NCBI GenBank assembly: GCA_014621425.1
Contig: JAANBB010000032.1
Location: forward strand, 1-64,000
Direction: 5' to 3'
Length of the DNA: 64,000 bases
Origin: Cylindrodendrum hubeiense
Lineage: Eukaryota; Ascomycota; Sordariomycetes; Hypocreales; Nectriaceae
Every line of letters begins with the position of its first letter. Position 1 is the first letter of the stretch. This document shows positions 56,284 to 64,000 of the stretch, in pieces. Made by a program: the position numbers and the translations under genes. The notes under the pieces are model-generated. The model made no database searches and was not told the origin of the DNA. It saw nothing but the letters and a program-made list of their open reading frames with translations.

Positions 56284-57913
56284 TCACCGGAAATTATTAT
56301 CGAACCGCTTGAAGGTGTATCCAATGAAAGGTAAGCTCATCTCAAGTGACTCCTCCTGTTGCGGCGGAGCGCCTTGCAGTGCCATGTGCGGGACATGCGC
56401 TGTCAACAGGCTATCACTTTCGGTTTGGCTAATATCCTCCATGGGAAAGTAACTAGTGTCGATGTTTGATGTCAAAGTCGGCTGGAATGGCGCCTTGATC
56501 CTGCGCAGAGTGTCGAATGGAACTTCCTGAAAGAAGGGATGTGATTTTATTTCCTGGGCTCCACCACGTCCGAGTCGATCCTCAGCATCGCAAATCATGC
56601 TATGTCATCAGTTGCAGACCGGAAGAAGCCAGATGCCATGAAACTCACCTTTGAATTACATTTTCGGCTTCCAGACTCAGCTGGATATCATCGGGGAAAT
56701 ACAAAGACTTTTTCCAGTTCACAATCTTCCAGGGCGTCGCAAGGGGTTCCTGCGAATAGAATGGCGGCCATCCAACTAGACACTCGAAAATAATCGCGCC
56801 GAGCGACCACCAGTCGCAGCTATATGAATACCCTCGACCAGTAAAGATCTCCGGGGCAGTGTAGTCTGGGGTTCCAACTTGAGAGAAGGCCAAAGATCTC
56901 CGCGACCGACGCCACTCGTTGATTTGCGATCGATTGCTAACAGTCAGATTGATCTGGTCCATTGCAAGTGAGTTTCGGTCGCTGGGTGCAGGCTCTCCTT
57001 GAAGTAGTTGTTTGTAGTAGCTGTTGTCGTGCAGGCGACGGAAGCCGGTAGAGAGGCCAAAATCTGCCAGTTTAACATGACCGTTTTTGTCTAGGAGAAT
57101 ATTGTCTGGCTTGACATCCCTGAAGAGTGTAAGTGATGACCCATGACGTAGTCGTGCATATCATACCGGTGGATAAAGCCCAATGCATGGACTGCTTCAA
57201 TAGCTAATATTGTCTCCGCAATATAAAAGCGAGTGACATTTTCCGAGAAGATTTCATATTTAATCAGCATCGTCATCAAGTCACCACCCGGCAAAAACTC
57301 CATAAGCATATATAGAAACTGTGCATCCTGGAAGGTGGTGAAGAGCTTAACAATCCATGGACTTTCGACTTCAGCCAGAATGTCGCGTTCCGATCGAACG
57401 TGAGCAAGCTGATGTCTCTGAAGCATGTCCGTTTTGATCAGAGACTTCATTGCATAGATCTGGCCATCGACGTTCTTCTGCACTAGCTTGACTTCACCAA
57501 AAGCACCTCTCCCAATTATTTTGATTGTCTGGTAATTCTCGGGTTTGTCCTTTGTTCGCAAAAACCGCAAGTATCGGCCCTCTTTCCGACCGGCAGCACA
57601 CCATATTTGTTCTCGTCTCGGCTGATTAGCGGTGGGCTCCCGGATCCTTTTCTCGATTTCGTCTTGCCTACATGAATGGAACAATTAGTATCAGGGCTAG
57701 GATCAAAGCGGGGCAACTACTGTGTGGGAGTAATATCTTGTACCTCTGATTCCTCTCTCTGGCTCTCTTGACGCTGTCCTTGAAGAAGTCGGTGGCAAGC
57801 TGGGAGCACCTCTTCTGATTGCTAATGGCAGTCGGACCAAATTTGTCCTGGTTTCTTTCCGGTGCTTGAGCGAACACCGTTGTAGAGTTTTGCTCTGTCA
57901 CACGGCTACCCAT
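56284..57913 (-). CDS. NDR/COT1-family AGC protein kinase, compact form
   Basis: Serine/threonine kinase of the NDR/LATS group, 485 aa in four exons: 57913-57744, 57667-57167, 57119-56649 and 56599-56284. Residues 30-95 form the basic helical N-terminal regulatory region that binds MOB proteins in this family. Kinase motifs: GRGAFGEV (109-116), Lys131, HRDVKPDN (about 223-230), DFGLS, then a long NDR insert (NSLAMDQINLTVSNRSQINEW). The activation segment ends VGTPDYTAPEIF. The hydrophobic motif FIGYTFKRF is near the C-terminus. All catalytic residues are present. COT1/Cbk1 orthologues usually have a long Gln-rich N-terminus; here only about 57 residues precede intron 1. It is likely a second NDR paralogue. 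Upstream frame to 57973 lacks an ATG. Confidence 0.88.
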
Positions 57914-59565
57914 ATTTACCTGACTGTTTTCGTCGTTATCGTTGGCGTGGGAAGCTGCGTGCGTATGGTACAACCAAGAGATTAGACTGTCAGAGGGATG
58001 GATATGGAACTGAAGTGTCGACGACTTGCGGGGAGGTGGAAAAAGGAGTAGGCGTGCAGGGAGCCGCGTTTCAGGTTGCGGTTACTTTGCATCGCCACAC
58101 GTCGTTGAGCCACCCAGCCACTTATGAGGATTACGTTAGCACTTATGTCTTAGAGCAAGTACGGATACCAAAAAGATTGATGATGATGCACTGATAGCTG
58201 TATCATTAGAACGGGATTCTTACTGTTGTCTCTGGTGCTAATACAAGATTCAGTACACCGTGTCAGCGAAATAATGAGAATATGAGAGACAATTAATTGT
58301 GACGAGTGCCTTAATCTCTACTCAGATGTGAAAAGAATGATCAATTTCGATCCATGAGTGAGTGCTGCAAATGACATCCAATTGGATCGTACATGTCTTT
58401 TTCAACAAGCGGATAAACCACTATCTTCCGTATTCCAGTACTCGGCGGTTCCTGACTGCAAGACCGGCATCAATTATCTCATTAGAGAACTTATTTTCCT
58501 TAGTTGATCATCTCCAAATATGTCTTCTCGGAAAAGACGCGCGATTGTTCTTGACGATCACCGGTTTCGCTGATGTTGCTCATGCAATAGCTTCTTTTAC
58601 GGGGGTTTGTTGTAACCTGCTACCATCTTCGAAGATGACTCCCTTGGCACGAGATCCTGTCTTGAATGGAGAGGCTCTGTTTCGATTCTAATGCGATCCA
58701 AACAGATATCGATAATGGGTGGATGTTTAGGGTCTCGGTTAAGAGGATGTGCGATTGGGCCGTAGAAAACAATTGGCATATCAACAGCCGACTGATGACC
58801 CTCTTTTGATAACGACATCTCGCCAAAACTGTTTCCTATTGGTAGAGTCATTCAGTGCGGCAACTACCTGATGTGAGAGCCTGGTGGGAGGGGTTCCCGT
58901 GGGCATCTACCGTATCATTCGCCCGGTATTTCAATTATGCTCTCATTGCTTTGCCAGTACAATAGTGTGGTGCTTCGTGATTGGTGCGATCTACCATCCC
59001 CTCAGTTGCCTCTAGCCTAGTTTTCAGCTCACAAGCATGGCTGGCATGTGAATTGTTGATTCCCGCTGCACTTTCGCCGCTTGTTTCTTATTTTGGCATG
59101 GCTTGGATAGGTTCCCCTGTATACTAAATGTTGGATTTACCGACTGCGCCATTTGCATAAAAGGAGATCCCCCTTACTGCAATACTAGTACGACTTATAT
59201 CTAACACTAAGCTATGTTTAGAGATACTTGATCTTCAGTAGAGCCTTGACTGTGTTGGATGGTACAAACAGCGGATATTTACTGACAATACGTACTTGGT
59301 TTACACACGATTTAATATGTGATTTGTGTATCAGTACGTCGATACGCACCATGTGGCAAGCCGCGATTTGACATGTAACACGCTTATGCTATGCGCACTC
59401 TGAATGGCTGGTAGAATTAGCGAACTGATAACTGACACAAAGAGGTCATCTTGCCAAAAAAGCTGACCAATGTCTGAGATGTTGGCTGCGCGGATACGTT
59501 AGCGCGACTGATCTCACAGCCGACTTTGACGATGCATGCACTTCAATTGTCGCCAAAAGTCGCAC

Positions 59566-59574
59566 TATATATAT
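59566..59574 (+). promoter_or_regulatory. TATA box upstream of the large Zn2Cys6 gene
   Basis: TATATATAT, 74 bp before the ATG of an 87-codon upstream frame and about 340 bp before the transcription-factor ATG at 59908. Suggests a transcript with a leader carrying the upstream frame. Confidence 0.45.
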
Positions 59575-59639
59575 TGGGGCCGCGACCGGGCACGCGAGAT
59601 TCAGACTAAAGCCGCGGGCATGATAAGAGATCCATTGAT

Positions 59640-59903
59640 ATGTGGGCACTGCTCCGTGGAGCCGCCGTGTTGATCCTCCCGTGTGCCGTGACGCACCAAT
59701 CCATGGCGGCGCCGACAATCAAGGCTGAAATTAAAAAGAAAAATGTCTTGTACGATGACGAGGAGGCAACTGTCCCGCGTCTCAGCTTACCCCTCGCTCT
59801 GGCTCTTCGCATTTCTGGCAACCGAGTCTTCCGGGTTCACGAGCCCAAACATTTAAGACGCAAGTGCCAGGTGTTGCTATCTCTGCGAACATCATGCCCC
59901 TGA
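59640..59903 (+). other. Upstream ORF (87 codons) just ahead of the Zn2Cys6 gene
   Basis: ATG-to-stop frame MWALLRGAAVLILPCAVT..., ending 4 nt before the start codon of the regulator. The first 18 residues look like a signal peptide, but nothing downstream resembles a known secreted family. It is more likely a translation-regulating uORF than a separate gene (inference). Confidence 0.35.
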
Positions 59904-59907
59904 AGCC

Positions 59908-62693
59908 ATGCCGAAAGTGCCTGTTGAAATGAGGCGCCAAAACCGCTCGTGCGATCAGTGCCGCAAGTCCAAGCGTGCATGTGATGTGTACTTTCGCGAT
60001 CCTCAGCAAAGCCTCAGGAGGCTGAATGCTGCCGCTGGCCGTGCGAATAATGTCTCTCTAGCCGAGAGCTACCTCGGTGAGCCCCTCCGATTGCCTCACT
60101 ATTCTTCCACGCACCATTTATATCGTTCCCTCAAATTTGGCACTAATGGATCCAACCAGAGAGTCTTGCAGACAACAATGACGCCCGTTTCTTGCCCTGC
60201 TCCTACTGCCGGCGAACCCAAAAGCAATGCACCTTACATTGGGCTCGAAACCGGCTTCGACGCGACTCTGATGATACAGTTTCCGCTGCAGTTGGCAGTG
60301 ATGATACGCCCAGCATCGCCCACCGTCAGTCCCTGCACCCCCAAGCAGGGCCCTCACATCGTCCAGCTGCACAGGGGATCGACTTTAATGCCGCAGACAT
60401 GTGCAATGTTCCCTGGGCGCCAGCGTCGTCTTCCAGTCAGACCTCGCGAGGCCAAATTGAGACGGGCTTTGCAACTGGCTTTGCGTCTCCCAGCCGCACC
60501 TTCAGCTCTGTACCAGTCAGTGCCGCCGGCTTCCAGCCGTCAACGTATGCGAGTTTTCAAACAAGTCAAATTCAGACTACCGTTGATATTCAATCAAATC
60601 TGTTTCAATCACTCTCGACAGACTGTTCCTCAAATACAGACATGGCCACCCAAGCGCCGAATTCCCAGCCACCATCCTCTGCTTCGGGAAAGGATGACAA
60701 GAATGATTCGTCATTAATCCAAGCTCATTCCCATACAAACGCCCATCGCCAACCGGTCACGCCAGTTTCCAACTCGAAAAGAAGGAACAAATCTTTCTCG
60801 GTTGGTCTGACCAACACCGACAATGCTTCAATTTCACCCTTCTCTGCCGGCCACACTATGATCATGAATACCAACAAGAGAATCATCTCGAACAATCTCA
60901 TTTCGATATACCAGAATGCGTTCGAGCTCGCACTAGCCTGCTGTTTGTCACAAGAGGCATGTCCATATCAGTTCAACGCCATTAGTCAACCATCGACAAG
61001 TGGTATCAGTTGGCTAGCTTCTCGTGTTGAGAATGTACATCTTCTCAATCAGTACAACCCAAAGAAACAAAACACCGGGGTCTACTATCGTGTATTCCAA
61101 CTCGACAAGGTCGCCCAGGCAAACAAGCTCGTCAGATTATCGAAAGCTGAGAATAGAGCCGTGTCTGAGGCACTGTACCTGGCTATCATGGCATTCGCTA
61201 TACAGTGGGCCCAAGAAAGTCGTCATCAATGTGGGACGCATGCACACACCTCGGGTTCTATCGAAAGTTTGGAGTTCGATATTATCGACACTTTGAGTGG
61301 CGAGTTTGATCGTACACTCCAGAAAACCCTCTGGGCCCAGGCCAGCCTAGCACTCCAGCGTTGTGCAGACATTGAATGTTTCAGAGTCGTATGCGCAGAG
61401 TGGATCATGGCACTTACACAAAAGCCGATAGACAGGGATGACTTTACGTTGGACATTCCGCGGAGGAGGTCTTCTGGATCAAAAATCCCAATCGTTGGCA
61501 GAGAAGGCACCGTTGCATCACAAATCGACGATATCATTGCCGCAGATGGCCCGCCATGGTACATCGAACGAGCTTCTCGCAGAATTCATGCCCTTAAGTT
61601 CCGATATGATTCACACAAAGCTTGTATTTTGGACTCATACAAGGGCTCCTCAAAGCCAGAGAGGACCGTTACCGTCGAGTCCATTAGTGATGAAAACATG
61701 GGAACCTTCAATCTCATGTATTGGATGACCATCATGATCGATACAGTATCTGCGGTCATAAATAACCGTCCAGTTGTTATTTCCGATACAGCGTGTCATC
61801 ACGATCCAAAATATCTGGGCCGTCCGGAGCTTGAACAATTCGCTATCGATCATCACCCCTATGACATTGAATGGTGGGCTACCATCTTTAACCAAGAAAG
61901 CGATAATCAAACCTTACGCTGGCCGTGCTTATACGAAACTGCCGTTAAAATCATCGTGGCAGTAACACCAGTAAAAGTAGTTCTATTTCGACACGTTTCA
62001 CAACTGCAAGATACATTACGGAGTCATTACCGGGGCGAGTCCATTGAGAATATCATCTCGAATGCCATGGCTATCTACAAGCACTGGAACATGAACTATG
62101 GTGCCTTCTTCCGGGATATGGTTGACCAGTACCACACGGTTCCAATGCAAATGCGGATTTGGTGTGTTCACGCTGTCGCATACTTCCACTGCGCAGTGTT
62201 GATCCTCGCTGATTTGATTGAATTGGTAGATGGCAATGGGCTCGGCTTAGAACATTCCTCTCAGATCCGCATCAACATTGGCGTGGTCAAGTGCTTGAGA
62301 ATGGATAGCACCAAACTCATTTCCGATCTCGCAAAAGCTTCAGGACGTCCCCCAGATATTGATATTCCCGGTCTGAACCTCGATGTGGTCAAACGAGTCA
62401 TCTTGCCGGAACCCTGGACAATGATTCTGATTAGAGTTTTCACTAAGGTAGCTATGATTCGGCTGACCGAAATTGAAGAGGCAGTTCGGTATGAATACGA
62501 CCCATCAGGAAATTCCTCAATTAGAAACCTGGTAGGACAATGCGAGAATTGCATAAAAGCACTCTACTATTTGGGGAGGAAATCGGACATGGCGCGGGCT
62601 ATTGGTGCTGTTCTTTTGTCAGCAATACGTCCGCATTTGGTAGCGACGGCTAGGTTTAAGCCTAGCTTTGAAGAAGGTAATACTCTATTTTGA
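59908..62693 (+). CDS. Zn(II)2Cys6 transcription factor with a split, widely spaced zinc cluster
   Basis: Nuclear regulator of about 900 aa in two exons, 59908-60076 and 60160-62693. The first half of the cluster is C15, C18 and C25 (SCDQCRKSKRACD). The second half is C70, C73 and C80 (PCSYCRRTQKQC). A 44-residue linker separates the halves and intron 1 lies within it. Without that intron the second half falls in a different frame. The intron has donor GGTGAGC, branch CACTAATG and acceptor AACCAG. Long linkers between Cys3 and Cys4 occur in some fungal regulators. Residues 90-240 are Ser/Thr/Gln-rich. The fungal-specific domain follows from about 260 (LISIYQNAFELALACCLSQEAC and FNLMYWMTIMIDTVSAVINN). 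Target unknown. Confidence 0.9.
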
Positions 62694-62907
62694 GGCTGCT
62701 TGTTACTTTTATATAAAGAAGTTTTATGGCTAGGGAAGAAGACTTTACAAGAAGTCTCTAAATCATCTCTATAATTGTGTTGGCTTGATATCAATAGCTG
62801 TCAGGTTCGCCATACTCGGCTATAATACAATAACGACTTATAATGTATTGCAACCCTAAAATAGTGACTATTGAAGTAAAAAGAATCATGGAAGACAGGA
62901 GTAGCAT

Positions 62908-64000
62908 TTATTCGGGTTTCCGAGCCCACACGATCTTTTGCCAATACCAGCCATGTTTCTTTCCAGAGCGGATTTCGCGCCTCAAGTGAGCGATGTAAAC
63001 CTGGATGTCCTCTTTAGTCCAGTTACCCAAAACATTAGTCATGAACACAATCAGTCCTTCAAAGTCGGCTTCCATGGCTAGCTGTACGTATTGACCGATC
63101 TCTCGAAGTTTTAGGTCTTTTGGCCAACTGCCAATTGGTGACTGTTGCGATCGAGAACGTTAGCGAGACCAATATGCCGGAAATTGAGATGAAATATGCT
63201 TGAAAAGTCCTGACCTTGTACTTGTGCTCATGTAGATCAACAAACCCAGCTTCCTCCAACGACTTGTTCTGAACTTTGTCTTGAAAGACAGTGAAAGTTC
63301 GGCCTATCTTTTGGCCGCCTTCAACAAATATCTTGCCCCACTGACCCATAGCATCACTTTCTTCAATAGTATTATCGTCGCTCTGTATGTGCGCTGATGG
63401 TTCCATGGTCTCAATTATTCCACCAGGCTTGAGGCATCTGTAGGCTTGTTTAAAGAGGGCAGTCCAGTCAGCGATGCACCCGCTCAAGAAACGAATGTGC
63501 ACGTAATCGAGAGAAGCGGGGGCGAAAGTCCACTCTTGGGTGCAGTCGTCAATTTGGCTACACAAAGAGAATTGTTAGAAAATCTTATTAGGTAGTTCTG
63601 TGAGAAATATCGTATGAAGAAAGGTTTCCGTGAAATTAGAGTTAGATATGATGTAGTGGAGCCATGAACGAATCCTTCGTATGCCTAGGCACTTACAATT
63701 GGAGATTGGGTGGAACCCAGCTCGGTTGAATGGGAGAGATGTCAGTTCCAATGACCTCAGCCCCAGGGAACTCATCGGCGAAGTCACTAGATAGCGTTTG
63801 TTAGCCTTCATCGCTTAAAAAGAAGACAGGTCAGCTTACATGGCCCACATTCCTATGAAGTGACGACAGGAATCAGATTTTTGGACATGAAAGGAGAAAC
63901 GATAAGCTGTTGTATAGGCTCGACGTACCTGTTCCTGTTCCGATGTCGACTACCGTCTGTAGATAAATGTCAGCATATCAATACGGGATTGAAATAGCGG
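62908..64000 (-). CDS. LaeA-like (TAM-type) SAM methyltransferase, 5' part beyond the window
   Basis: Class I S-adenosylmethionine-dependent methyltransferase related to fungal LaeA/TAM proteins. Visible exons: 63956-63929, 63852-63840, 63786-63697, 63557-63216 and 63141-62908, in phase. Motif I is [13 protein letters not shown], spread over two micro-exons of 28 and 13 nt. It is followed by [18 protein letters not shown] (acidic motif II region) and [15 protein letters not shown]. Then come [11 protein letters not shown] (motif IV/post IV) and [17 protein letters not shown], a signature of this fungal group. The protein ends [11 protein letters not shown]. The N-terminus is outside the window. 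LaeA itself controls secondary metabolism; this is one of many family members, so that role is not assumed. Confidence 0.88.

Larger units (their letters stand above)
57914..59907. other. 2 kb intergenic region with an upstream ORF and TATA box
   Basis: It holds the kinase promoter and the promoter/5' UTR of the next Zn2Cys6 gene. No gene is supported in 58000-59560. The TATA box and upstream ORF near its right end are listed separately. Confidence 0.5.

Noticed and set aside
58597..58851. 84-codon minus-strand ORF (contains HPLNRDPKHPPIIDICLDR)
   Set aside because: Protein-like at a glance, but there is no splice-supported extension, family match or promoter; left unannotated.
60192..62693. 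A separate transcription-factor gene starting at 60192
   Set aside because: The frame opens with TTG and contains only half of a zinc cluster; joining to the exon at 59908-60076 completes it.
1..64000. CRISPR arrays, bacterial operons, ribosome binding sites
   Set aside because: The window is intron-rich fungal nuclear DNA; no regularly spaced repeats of the CRISPR kind are present.
1..64000. A classic secondary-metabolite cluster
   Set aside because: Oxidoreductases, transporters, regulators and a LaeA-like enzyme occur, but no PKS, NRPS, terpene cyclase or DMATS gene is visible.
1..64000. Transposable elements
   Set aside because: No transposase, reverse transcriptase, LTRs or long terminal inverted repeats were seen; only short local repeats.

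Overview
The window is nuclear DNA of a filamentous ascomycete (Pezizomycotina, most likely a Sordariomycete). Evidence: short 50-90 nt GT-AG introns with CTAAC-like branch sites; Zn(II)2Cys6 transcription factors; a HET-domain gene; a 1,506-aa PDR-type ABC transporter; a COT1/NDR-type kinase; a LaeA-like methyltransferase; and an intron-containing tRNA-Arg. The species cannot be named from this sequence. About 24 protein genes and one tRNA gene are supported. Most coordinates are exon-joined models that I built by checking splice sites and reading-frame phase by hand.

Layout. 1-10.8 kb: a partial short-chain dehydrogenase, a DHA1-type MFS transporter, a berberine-bridge-type FAD oxidoreductase, and a transcription factor with two C2H2 fingers plus a Zn2Cys6 cluster. 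This looks like a small oxidative/efflux group without a PKS or NRPS backbone. 11.1-18.3 kb: a HET-domain protein lies tail to tail with a 1,133-aa dynamin-like (SLIP-GC/NUGGC-type) GTPase whose N-terminus is FG-nucleoporin-like. 19.4-24.8 kb: a sugar transporter and a secreted beta-propeller-like protein. 27.1-36.4 kb: a small secreted But2-like protein, the PDR-type ABC transporter and a kelch protein.

36.8-51.7 kb is a dense block that reads as amide/nitrogen use: two Zn2Cys6 regulators either side of a tRNA-Arg(UCU), a DHA2 MFS transporter, an amidase transcribed divergently from an NCS1 (Fur-type) permease across a promoter rich in GATA-factor sites, two divergent paralogous PLP aminotransferases, and an Mpv17/PMP22-family membrane protein. 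The permease could import a nitrogenous compound, the amidase hydrolyse an amide bond and the aminotransferases handle amino groups, with AreA-type control suggested by the GATA sites. This joint role is inference.

53-57.9 kb: a GHKL (Hsp90/histidine-kinase fold) ATPase-like protein with a basic tail lies convergent with a compact NDR/COT1-family kinase. 59.9-64 kb: a large Zn2Cys6 regulator with a widely split zinc cluster, then the 3' part of a LaeA-like methyltransferase that runs off the right edge. Large intergenic regions (5.9-7.9, 21.8-23.6, 24.8-27.1, 27.7-29.9 and 57.9-59.9 kb) show no recognisable genes.

Best candidates for new biology are the FG-repeat/GTPase fusion beside a HET gene, the GHKL protein beside an NDR kinase paralogue, and the GATA-regulated amidase/permease/aminotransferase block.
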